Source: Planctomycetota bacterium
Lineage (GTDB): Bacteria > Planctomycetota > UBA1135 > GCA-002686595
Length of the DNA stretch: 22,942 nucleotides
Assembly (NCBI GenBank): GCA_004296785.1
Contig: SCVU01000222.1
Coordinates: 1 to 22,942 of the forward strand
Reading direction: 5' to 3'
Position numbers and translations under genes: made by a program. This document shows, one piece after another, positions 15,053-21,747 of the stretch. The notes beneath the pieces are model-generated. The model worked only from the letters and a program-made list of their open reading frames with translations. It did not search any database and had not been told where the DNA came from. Every line of letters starts with the position of its first letter. The first letter of the stretch is position 1.

Positions 15053-17131
15053 CTAGACCGACTGCAGTGCGCGCAGGACGTCGACGAGTCCGTGGCCCTG
15101 GAAGTAGCGCTCGCGGCCGAGGTCGGTCGCCGTCGCGCACAGGATCTGCTTGACGCGCACCGGATTGCCGAGCAACTCGCGGTGCCGCGCGAGCAACATC
15201 GCCGCGGCGCCGCTGACGAACGGCGACGCCATGCTGGTGCCGTCGAGCTCGTCGTCCGCGCCGCCGCGGACCGGTCCGCGGATCTGCTCGCCCGGCGCGA
15301 CGAGGTCGGGCTTCAAGCGGCCGTCGCCCGTCGGACCGCGACTCGAGAAGTAGCTGACGCCGAAGCTGTGCGGGCGCAGTCGGTGCGTCGAGCCGACGGT
15401 GATCACCTCCTGCGCATTGCCGGGATCCGTGATCGAGCAGTAGACGAAGTTGCCGAAGCCGGCGTCCTGCTCGTTCCAGCCGCGATTGCCGGCGGCGGCC
15501 ACGACGACGACGCCGGACGACGACAGACGATTGCACGCGACGCACACGGGCGTCGCGCCGCAGCCGTAGTTGCGGACGTCGTGGGGGATCGAGAGGCTGA
15601 CGTTGACGCCGTGCACTGCGAGGCCGCTCGCACCGGAGCGCGTGTTCATGAACTGCACGAACTCCAGCGCGGCGAGCAACGCGAACTCCGAGCTCGTGCG
15701 GCTGAGCGGGTGGATCACGCGCAGGTCGACGATGCCGATGTCCGGGCAGACGCCTTGCAGAAGCACCGCGCCGCGGCCGTCCGGGCCGGGATTCGCTGCG
15801 TCGCGCCAATCCGCGCCCAGGATCCCGGCGACGTGCGTTCCGTGGTCGGAGACGAGCGCATCCGCGTTCGCCGGGTCGTGCACCCGGATCAGCGGCTCGA
15901 TCAGCGCCCAGTCCGGCGGGATGCGCTGCTCGAGCTGGCGCGCGATGGTCGCGAGGTTCGCGGTCGCCGTCTGCTTCCACTCCGGCGTGGCTGCGCGGCC
16001 CGGCAGCGCCGCGAGCTCCTCCACGACGTCCGCGATCGCGCGCTTGCGCGCGGCGGACCCGTCCGCATCGAGCGTCAGATCGAAGTTGCGGATGCGCTCG
16101 ATGCGCGTGAAGTCGTAGCTGCAGCGCACTCGACTCGGCGGCGGGTCGACCCGTCGGCCGTCGCGGTCGCGCTTGCCGTGCTCGAGGAACGCGGGGTGCC
16201 CCGCGGCGATGCCGGAGTCGATCACCGCCCAGTTGATCGCCGTGCACGAGACGTCGAAGACGCGCGACGCGGCGTCCGCCTTGATCGTGCGCAGCCCCTC
16301 CGTCTCCGACAGGGTCGCCTGCCGGTCGAGGAACATGCGCTGGATCATCTCCGCGGGCTCGTTCGGCGCCTGCTCGAGCTTGGCGCGAGTCGCGCACACG
16401 CTGCCGCTGGCCTCGATCAGCGCGCCTTCGTATTGCAGCGACAGCTCGGTGCGCGCGTGGCGCGCGATGGCCTCCGCGTGCGCCTCGACCCATGCCGCGA
16501 ACGCATCGTCGACCGAACGTCCGTCGGAGATGTCCGCGCGCAGCGACTCGAACACGTCGACTTCCGGATCCGCCGTCGCGAGCCGGAACACGCCGATCAG
16601 GGCGGCGAGGGGCGCCGCTTCGAGGATCCTGCGATCGAGCGCGCTTGCGCCCTGCGGCTCGAACGACGCGCGCGCGGTGTCGACGTCGCCGGCCAGCCGC
16701 GCGCGGATCACGTGCTCGAGCGCCTCGTCGAGCGAGGTGCCCGACTGGAAGGCGGTGCGCTGCAGCGCGAACAGGCCCTTGCGGTGCCACCACGACGTCA
16801 GCGGGAGCGCGACCCGCATCACGTCGTCGAAGTACAGCCAGGCCGCGACGAAGTTCTCGAGCGGCGAGACGGTGGTCGACTGGCGCTTGTGCCGCGTCTT
16901 CCACTTGCGCCGGTCCGCCGCGATCGCGTTGTGGAGCACGAACGCGAGGTCGACCGTCGTGACCCCATGGACCGGCGCGACGAGCACGCGCACCGACCGG
17001 GTGGTATCCCGCGCGAATGCGAGCCAGACGTCGGTCGAGATGCCGCCGTCCTGCGTGAAGCGCTGGACCGCGCCGCGGCGCGTCCTCCCGAGGAGGAAGT
17101 ACTCGACGACGAATCCCGGGATGTGTGCCAT
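15053..17131 (-). CDS. Subtilisin-like (S8) serine protease with large N-terminal region, no signal peptide
   Basis: Counting from the ATG at 17131 gives 692 residues. The subtilase catalytic set is complete: D305 in WAVIDSGIAAGHPAF, H430 in SDHGTHVAGILG, oxyanion N549 in VVVAAAGNRG, and S633 in DGTSMASPFVSGAAA. Two features are unusual. First, ~295 residues precede the catalytic Asp; they are predicted mixed alpha/beta then helical, match no family I know, and do not look like an I9 inhibitor propeptide. Second, ~125 residues separate Asp and His, with a charged helical insertion (about 340-420). No signal peptide or membrane segment is seen, so the protease is probably intracellular. The frame is open up to 17260, but that would overlap the divergent EEP gene, so 17131 is preferred. 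It is first in an operon with the MBL hydrolase. Confidence 0.9.
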   Translation of the reverse strand: MAHIPGFVVEYFLLGRTRRGAVQRFTQDGGISTDVWLAFARDTTRSVRVLVAPVHGVTTVDLAFVLHNAIAADRRKWKTRHKRQSTTVSPLENFVAAWLYFDDVMRVALPLTSWWHRKGLFALQRTAFQSGTSLDEALEHVIRARLAGDVDTARASFEPQGASALDRRILEAAPLAALIGVFRLATADPEVDVFESLRADISDGRSVDDAFAAWVEAHAEAIARHARTELSLQYEGALIEASGSVCATRAKLEQAPNEPAEMIQRMFLDRQATLSETEGLRTIKADAASRVFDVSCTAINWAVIDSGIAAGHPAFLEHGKRDRDGRRVDPPPSRVRCSYDFTRIERIRNFDLTLDADGSAARKRAIADVVEELAALPGRAATPEWKQTATANLATIARQLEQRIPPDWALIEPLIRVHDPANADALVSDHGTHVAGILGADWRDAANPGPDGRGAVLLQGVCPDIGIVDLRVIHPLSRTSSEFALLAALEFVQFMNTRSGASGLAVHGVNVSLSIPHDVRNYGCGATPVCVACNRLSSSGVVVVAAAGNRGWNEQDAGFGNFVYCSITDPGNAQEVITVGSTHRLRPHSFGVSYFSSRGPTGDGRLKPDLVAPGEQIRGPVRGGADDELDGTSMASPFVSGAAAMLLARHRELLGNPVRVKQILCATATDLGRERYFQGHGLVDVLRALQSV

Positions 17132-17182
17132 CGGAGGTTCGGAGCGCGGCCGCCGGCGGAAACGGAGCACGCAGCGCGCATG

Positions 17183-17212
17183 CGCCGCGGAATCGCCGGA
17201 AATGCCGCGGCG
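17183..17212. promoter_or_regulatory. Inverted repeat in the subtilase/EEP divergent promoter region
   Basis: CGCCGCGG (17183-17190) and CCGCGGCG (17205-17212) form a perfect 8-bp inverted repeat with a 14-bp spacer. It lies in the 127-bp gap between the divergent subtilase (start 17131) and first EEP gene (start 17259), 47-82 bp from each. It may be an operator shared by both transcripts. G+C-rich inverted repeats arise easily by chance in this genome, so confidence is low. Confidence 0.3.
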
Positions 17213-17258
17213 ATGCCAATCGCGGGACGAGCGATCGGGACCGTAGTCTGTCGGCCCC

Positions 17259-18287
17259 ATGACCGCGGATTCGACGCACCGAGCACGCTGGCCGTCGCGC
17301 GTGCTCTGGCTCGCGCTCGCGGGGCTCGCCGGACTGACCGCGCTCGCTGCGACGGCGCCCTGGTGGTGGCTCGGCGAGGTCGCGTGCTCGTTCCGCTGGC
17401 AGCTCGGCTGGGCGTGCGCCGCGCTGGCGCTCGCGCTGACCTGCGTCGCGCGGCTGTCGCACGGTGTCGCGCGGCTGTCGCACGATGCCGCGCCGCAGGT
17501 GCGGCGCTGGCTCGCCGCCGCGCTCGCGCTGCTCGCGCTCTACCACCTCGCGCCGCAGCTCGCGTTGTGGTGGCCGACCGCGCACGAGCCGCGCGCCGGC
17601 CGCGAGTTCACGGTGGCGAGCGCGAACCTGTTCATCGCCTCGACGGACACCAGCGGATTCGTCGAGTGGGTGCGCGCGACGCAACCCGACGTGCTCGGCG
17701 TCACCGAGGTGAACTCGACCTGGCGCGCGGTCTGCGAGCAGCTCGCCGATCTGTACCCCGTGCGGCTGTACCACCCGCAGGACGCGGGCATCGTCACCGC
17801 GGGAACCTACGGCACCGGGCTCCTCTCGCGGCTGCCGCTGTCGAGCTCGACGGTGCACGAGCACGGCAACCTCGGCGGCTTCGTCGAAGCGGAGCTCGTG
17901 CTCGACGGCGCGCCGCTGCACGTCGTGATGCTGCACCCGAATCGGCCGGGCCGCGGCGGCAAGTGGGAGCGGCGCGAGGCGCTGCTCGAGCGCGTGCTCG
18001 GCGACGTCGTGTATCGTGAGCACAGCGTGCTGATGGGTGATTTCAACACGACGTCGTACTCGCCGCGCTTCGGGGCGATCCTCGAGCGCACGCGGCTTTC
18101 CGACTCGCGCGCCGGCTTCGGCCGCCAGCCGACGTTCGACACGAAGCGCATCGTGCCCGGCCTGTCGGTCGACATCGACCACGTGCTCGTCGGCGCCTCG
18201 ATCGACGTGCTCGAGCGCCGCGCGGTCGCGGTGCGCGGCAGCGACCACCGCTACGTCGAAGCGCGACTCTCGCTCGCGACGCGATGA
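17259..18287 (+). CDS. Membrane-anchored endonuclease/exonuclease/phosphatase (EEP) family protein, copy 1
   Basis: This 342-aa protein has three N-terminal hydrophobic segments (about 14-34, 47-64, 84-102) followed by an EEP (DNase I-like) domain from ~117. Catalytic and metal positions are SANLF (N123), VTEVN (E150), LHPNRP (226-230), GDFNTTSYSP (D261, N263), DIDHVLVG (D307, H308) and GSDHRYV (D329, H330). EEP enzymes hydrolyse phosphodiester or phosphomonoester bonds in DNA, RNA, phosphoinositides or sphingomyelin; the architecture recalls E. coli YafD, but the substrate is unknown. A WWWLGE motif follows the first hydrophobic segment and is shared with the next gene. Within the second segment region a 21-bp in-frame duplication gives VARLSHG-VARLSHD. 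The TGA overlaps the ATG of copy 2 (ATGA, 18284-18287). Confidence 0.88.
   Translation: MTADSTHRARWPSRVLWLALAGLAGLTALAATAPWWWLGEVACSFRWQLGWACAALALALTCVARLSHGVARLSHDAAPQVRRWLAAALALLALYHLAPQLALWWPTAHEPRAGREFTVASANLFIASTDTSGFVEWVRATQPDVLGVTEVNSTWRAVCEQLADLYPVRLYHPQDAGIVTAGTYGTGLLSRLPLSSSTVHEHGNLGGFVEAELVLDGAPLHVVMLHPNRPGRGGKWERREALLERVLGDVVYREHSVLMGDFNTTSYSPRFGAILERTRLSDSRAGFGRQPTFDTKRIVPGLSVDIDHVLVGASIDVLERRAVAVRGSDHRYVEARLSLATR
17445..17486 (+). repeat. 21-bp in-frame tandem duplication inside EEP copy 1
   Basis: Two adjacent 21-bp units (17445-17465 and 17466-17486) differ at one base, giving the heptads VARLSHG and VARLSHD in the loop between membrane segments 2 and 3. Copy 2 of the gene has no equivalent, so the duplication is recent and specific to this paralogue. 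Confidence 0.85.
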
Positions 18288-19306
18288 ACACGTCGGCGAC
18301 GTTGGAGCGGCGCCTCGCGCCGCTGCGCCCGTGGCTCGCGCGCGCCGGCTGGATCGGCGCGGCGATCCTCGTCGGCTGGTCGTTGGTCGGCTGGAGCGCG
18401 CGCTGGTGGTGGCTCGGCGAGATCTGCGTGAACTTCACGTTCCAGCTCGCGTGCGGCGGCGCCGCGGCGGCCGCGCTGTTGTGGCTCGGCGGCCGCCGCG
18501 TCGCGGCGCTTGCGTGCGCCGCGCTGTGCGCGTGGCACTTGTGGCCGGTCGCGCGGCTGTACCTGCCGCCGGCGCCGCTGTCCGCCGACGCCGGGACGAC
18601 GCTGCGCGTCGCACAGGCGAACCTGCTCTACCACAACCAGGATCTGACCCGGCTCGTGCCGTGGCTCGATCGCGAGGAGCCGGAGCTCGTCGCGCTGCTC
18701 GAGTACGCGCCGCGCTGGCGCGAGGCGGTCGGCGACGAGCTCGCGGCGCGCTACCCGCACGCGCTGGTCACGCCGGACTTCCGCGATCCGTGGTCGCCCG
18801 CCGTCTACGCGCTCGCGCTCTATTCGAAGCACCCGTTCACGCGCGCCGAGATCGTCGCGACGAACGAGCGCGCGCAGGAGTTCCTCGACGTCGAGCTCGA
18901 ACTCGGCGGCGCGCCGCTGCGCGTGCTCGTGCTGCACCCGAACCGGCCCGGCGAGAGCGCGCGCACCGCGACGCGCAACGCAGTGCTCGCGCAGGCCGCC
19001 GCGCGCGGGAGTTTCGGGCCGCGCACGCTCGTGCTCGCCGACATGAACGCGACCGCGTGGTCGCCGGCCTACGTCGACTTCGTCGAGCGGACGGGGCTGC
19101 GCGAGGCGCGCGAGGGGTTCGGGCGGATGGCCACGTGGCGGTCGGAGCGCTACCTCGAAGGGCTGTGGCTCGACCTCGACCACATGCTCGTCGGCGCCGG
19201 CATCGCCGTGCAGGGGCTGCGGCGCGGGCCGGATCTCGGCAGCGACCACCGGCCGCTGGTGGCGCGCCTTGCGCTGTCCACCGAGCCAGGCGCGGGTCGG
19301 CCGTAG
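18284..19306 (+). CDS. Membrane-anchored EEP family protein, copy 2
   Basis: This 340-aa paralogue of the preceding gene has the same plan: N-terminal hydrophobic segments (about 20-38, 52-69, 72-90), a shared WWWLGE at 41-46, and an EEP domain from ~106. Key residues are QANLLY (N113), LLEYAPRW (E140), LHPNRP (218-222), ADMNATAWSP (D253, N255), DLDHMLVG (D299, H300) and GSDHRPLVA (D321, H322). The usual GDFN motif is ADMN here, a conservative change that keeps Asp and Asn, so activity is plausible. Translation is coupled to copy 1 through ATGA. The two proteins clearly arose by tandem duplication but have diverged well, which argues for distinct substrates or a heteromeric role. The gene is followed by the gene-poor repeat region. 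Confidence 0.88.
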   Translation: MNTSATLERRLAPLRPWLARAGWIGAAILVGWSLVGWSARWWWLGEICVNFTFQLACGGAAAAALLWLGGRRVAALACAALCAWHLWPVARLYLPPAPLSADAGTTLRVAQANLLYHNQDLTRLVPWLDREEPELVALLEYAPRWREAVGDELAARYPHALVTPDFRDPWSPAVYALALYSKHPFTRAEIVATNERAQEFLDVELELGGAPLRVLVLHPNRPGESARTATRNAVLAQAAARGSFGPRTLVLADMNATAWSPAYVDFVERTGLREAREGFGRMATWRSERYLEGLWLDLDHMLVGAGIAVQGLRRGPDLGSDHRPLVARLALSTEPGAGRP

Positions 19307-19432
19307 CTGCAGCAATCGCGGGGTCCGCGCGCCGGCGGCCCGCGCACCCCGCGGCGTGAGGAACCGTGCGGTGTTGAGTGCGGCGCGGCGCGGGGCGTTC
19401 GGGCGGCGCGCGGCGTTGTTGCGGCGCGCGTT

Positions 19433-19552
19433 GGTGCGGCGGTGTGGCGGTGTGGCGGTGTGGCGGTGTGGCGGTGCGGCGGTGCGGCGGTGCGGCGGTG
19501 CGGCGGTGCGGCGGTGTGGCGGTGCGGCGGTGTGGCGGTGTGGCGGTGTGGC
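19433..19552. repeat. Octamer tandem array, 15 x GGTG(C/T)GGC
   Basis: Fifteen uninterrupted 8-bp units occupy exactly 120 bp. Every unit is GGTGCGGC or GGTGTGGC; the only variable base is the fifth, in the order C, T x4, C x5, T, C, T x3. Because 8 is not a multiple of 3, every frame cycles through the same residues every 24 bp, which explains the open His/Arg/Pro or Gly/Val/Trp frames; I do not regard them as genes. The purity suggests recent expansion by slippage. Confidence 0.97.
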
Positions 19553-19949
19553 GGCGATCGTGTCGCGCGCGATCACCGCGTTGCACCCGTCCGCGCGCGC
19601 TAGCGGGCATGTTCGCCGATTCATCCGCGAAGCGCCGCTCGTCGATAGCTCACCGCCCAGTCGCTCGCCGTCGGGCAGCGCGCTCAGCCTCCTGGACTGG
19701 GCTCAACCGCGGGCGCAACGCCGCGGCGCGGCACGAGGCCGTCCGTGGCAAGCTCGGCACCGGCGGCGACTCGATCCGGCGCGCGAAGCGACGCGCTCAG
19801 GCGAGGCACGTCGATGCGCCGGATCTGGCTCGAACCGAGACGCGTCCGCACCGACCGGCGCTCGAGCTCGCATGTCCGCTCAATCATGCGCTGTGTTGCG
19901 GGCAACCGCGTCTTTCGGTTCGTACGGATGCGGGCATTCGCGAGCAGTG

Positions 19950-19997
19950 GAGCGCACGAGCGCACGAGCGCACCGGCGCACCGGCGCACCGGCGCAC
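19950..19997. repeat. Second octamer array, 3 x GAGCGCAC + 3 x CGGCGCAC
   Basis: Six adjacent 8-bp units: three GAGCGCAC then three CGGCGCAC. In rotated phase the second half reads GGCGCACC, which differs by a single base from GCCGCACC, the complement of the unit in the 15-copy array 400 bp to the left. The two arrays are thus related in inverted orientation. Confidence 0.9.
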
Positions 19998-20171
19998 CGC
20001 GGCCTCAGCGCATCGGCGCGACCACAAGCGCAGTTCGTTGGTCGTCGCTTGTGCCGGCGTGCGCGCTCTCGAATCGGCGGACGTTTGGGATCGGCTCGCG
20101 GCGCATCGAGCGAGCGACGCGTTTTTCTCACTTCACCCGCCACCGCCGCGCGCGGCGTGCATCCATCGCGT

Positions 20172-20176
20172 GGAGG
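20172..20176 (+). promoter_or_regulatory. Shine-Dalgarno deciding the transposase start
   Basis: GGAGG lies 8 nt before the ATG at 20185. The reading frame is open far upstream, so this site is the main reason for choosing that start. Confidence 0.65.
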
Positions 20177-20184
20177 TACTCGCG

Positions 20185-21051
20185 ATGCGCTCGGTCAACT
20201 CAGTCGAATCGAAGCAGCCAGGTCGCACGAGCGGAAACCAGGAACCGGTCCGGTCGGGCGGCAACTCGGCGTCGCGTCGCCGCTCCGGCGCTGCGTCGCG
20301 CGAGCGTGTCCTGCCGCAGCGCCGGCACGGCGACCGTGGCGCGCGTCCGCTCGCGACGCCGTCGCTGCCGTTCGCGACCTCGAATTGGGGCGGCCGTCGG
20401 CGCGGCGCCGGCCGCAAGCCGAAGGGGGCTCGGCCGATGCACCCGCACATCACGCGGCCGGAGCAGTGCCAGCGGTTTCCGATCCACCTGACGACGCGCG
20501 TTCGACAGGGACTCCCGAGCCTGCGGCGTGCGAGCTCGCACCGCCTCGTGCTCGAGACGCTGCGTGCCGGCGCAGATCGATTCGGCTTCCGCCTGATCGA
20601 GTACTCGGTGCAGTCGAACCACTTCCACCTGCTGGTCGAGGTGCCGGATCGCGAGGCGCTGACTCGCGGAGCGAAGGGGCTGTTCGTGCGGTTGGCGAAG
20701 CAGCTCAACAAGTGGTGGGGGCGCAAGGGCCAGGTGTTCCCCGACCGTTTCCACGCGCGCGCGCTGCGCTCTCCGCGCGAGGTGCGTCGCGCGCTCGCCT
20801 ACGTGCTGCACAACGCTCGTCGGCATGCAAGCTTCGGCGCGGGCATCGATCCGCACTCGTCGGGGGCGTGGTTCGACGGATTCGCCGAGAGCAGCGCGCA
20901 GCACGCGAGCGTGGCGGAGTTCGTGCGGCGAATGGCGCGTTGGGGGCGCGTCGTGTGCCGGGCGCGGAGTTGGCTGCTGAGCACCGGCTGGCGCCGAGAG
21001 GGACTGATCCGGATCGACGAGCGCGTGCTCGCGTGGAGCGAGCCAGGCTGA
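20185..21051 (+). CDS. Y1 (HUH) transposase of the REP-associated (RAYT, IS200-like) type
   Basis: This 288-aa single-strand DNA transposase-like protein has a basic N-terminal block GGRRRGAGRKPKG (69-81), the HUH motif in SVQSNHFHLLVEV (H146, H148), LNKWWGRKGQVFPDRFHAR (174-192), and a catalytic tyrosine in RALAYVLHNARRH (Y206). It ends with SWLLSTGWRREGLI, typical of the planctomycete and proteobacterial members I know. All active-site residues are present, so it may be functional. RAYTs are usually single-copy, domesticated enzymes that act on palindromic REP sequences. Residues 1-68 are Arg/Ser-rich and not part of the family core. The start is supported by a GGAGG 8 nt upstream. No matching TnpB or second IS gene is nearby; the gene is instead surrounded by short tandem arrays. 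Confidence 0.9.
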   Translation: MRSVNSVESKQPGRTSGNQEPVRSGGNSASRRRSGAASRERVLPQRRHGDRGARPLATPSLPFATSNWGGRRRGAGRKPKGARPMHPHITRPEQCQRFPIHLTTRVRQGLPSLRRASSHRLVLETLRAGADRFGFRLIEYSVQSNHFHLLVEVPDREALTRGAKGLFVRLAKQLNKWWGRKGQVFPDRFHARALRSPREVRRALAYVLHNARRHASFGAGIDPHSSGAWFDGFAESSAQHASVAEFVRRMARWGRVVCRARSWLLSTGWRREGLIRIDERVLAWSEPG

Positions 21052-21077
21052 CGCGTGGGGCTCGCAAGCGGTGCTAG

Positions 21078-21149
21078 GCGAGCTGGGCGAGCGGGGCGAG
21101 CTGGGCGAGCGGGGCGAGCGGGACGAGCGGGACGAGCGGGACGAGCGGG
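21078..21149. repeat. 9-bp tandem array, 8 x (G/A)CGAGC(G/T)GG
   Basis: Eight consecutive 9-bp units begin 26 bp after the transposase stop: GCGAGCTGG and GCGAGCGGG alternate at first, then three ACGAGCGGG. A 13-bp bridge separates it from the next, larger 9-bp array, and the unit sequence changes across it. Confidence 0.95.
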
Positions 21150-21162
21150 GCGTGAGCAACGG

Positions 21163-21360
21163 GCGCGACGTGCGCGACGTGCGCGACGTGCGCGACGTGC
21201 GCGACGTGTGCGACGTGTGCGACGGGCGCGACGTGTGCGACGGGCGCGACGGACGCGACGTGTGCGACGTGTGCGACGGGCGCGACGGGCGCGACGGGCG
21301 CGACGGGCGCGACGGGCGCGACGGGCGCGACGTGTGCGACGGGCGCGACGGGCGCGACGG
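21163..21360. repeat. 9-bp tandem array, 22 units of consensus GCGCGACG(T/G)
   Basis: Twenty-two uninterrupted 9-bp units fill 198 bp. The core GCGACG is invariant; the first two bases are GC, GT or once AC, and the last base is T or G. The first five units are identical GCGCGACGT, and five consecutive GCGCGACGG occur at 21280-21324. Variant units are interspersed rather than confined to one end, as expected for repeated slippage and unit shuffling. Confidence 0.96.
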
Positions 21361-21597
21361 GCGCGAGTGAAGTGATGCGCGGTCGCCACCGAGGCGGCGA
21401 GCCCTGGAATGCGCGCGTCAGCCGCGTCGCACCTGCTGATGTCCGCGCATTCAAGTCGGACCCCACCGCGATGCGCTCGCGAGTCGATTCGGCGAACATC
21501 CGCGCTTGGGGGCGCGTGCGACGCGGCTCACAGAGACTGGTGCGGCAGCACAAGCGGCCGAGACACGCTCTAGGCGTTCGAGGCGCGAGATGTGCGC

Positions 21598-21747
21598 GAC
21601 CCGTTCGTGTGCGAGCCGGTCGCGCTCAACCCGCGCTCGCTCGACTCGCTCTCGCTCGTCGCGGTGTCGTTCGGGCCGCTACCGTTCGAAGCGCTCTCGC
21701 CCGAAGCTCTTCCGCTCAAACTGCGCTCGCTCGAATCGCGCTCGTTC
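21598..21747. repeat. Degenerate 15-bp tandem array, 10 units
   Basis: Ten 15-bp units of approximate consensus GANCCGCTCTCGCTC end 13 bp before the stop of the metalloprotease gene. Units such as AACCCGCGCTCGCTC (21628), GACTCGCTCTCGCTC (21643), AAACTGCGCTCGCTC (21718) and GAATCGCGCTCGTTC (21733) are clearly related; units at 21658-21687 are more diverged. In the plus frame set by unit starts the translation has Leu or Phe at nearly every fifth residue. It is older or under different selection from the pure 8- and 9-bp arrays. Confidence 0.85.

Larger units (their letters stand above)
19307..20184. other. Gene-poor region upstream of the Y1 transposase
   Basis: I see no convincing gene in these 878 bases. 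Long frames are open on both strands, but their translations are low-complexity Arg/Ala/His/Pro text produced by high G+C and tandem repeats. The region holds two octamer arrays (19433-19552 and 19950-19997, described separately) and, just before the transposase, a T-rich patch (around 20122-20140) that might be promoter sequence. No tRNA, rRNA or obvious terminator was found. Confidence 0.6.

Noticed and set aside
17132..17260. 43-codon N-terminal extension of the subtilase
   Set aside because: It would overlap the start of the divergent EEP gene and consume the whole promoter region; its sequence is Arg-rich and resembles neither a signal peptide nor a domain.
19378..20184. Open frame joined to the N-terminus of the Y1 transposase, giving a 557-residue protein
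   Set aside because: The upstream part translates mainly the octamer array and Arg/Ala-rich text, has no similarity to the transposase family, and a GGAGG Shine-Dalgarno supports the start at 20185.
19433..21360. CRISPR array
   Set aside because: The units are 8-9 bp and directly adjacent; there are no 20-40 bp repeats, unique spacers, leader or cas genes.
21071..21553. Repeat-protein genes on either strand across the 9-bp arrays
   Set aside because: A 9-bp period keeps frames open on both strands automatically; there is no Shine-Dalgarno, conserved flank or composition to favour any one.
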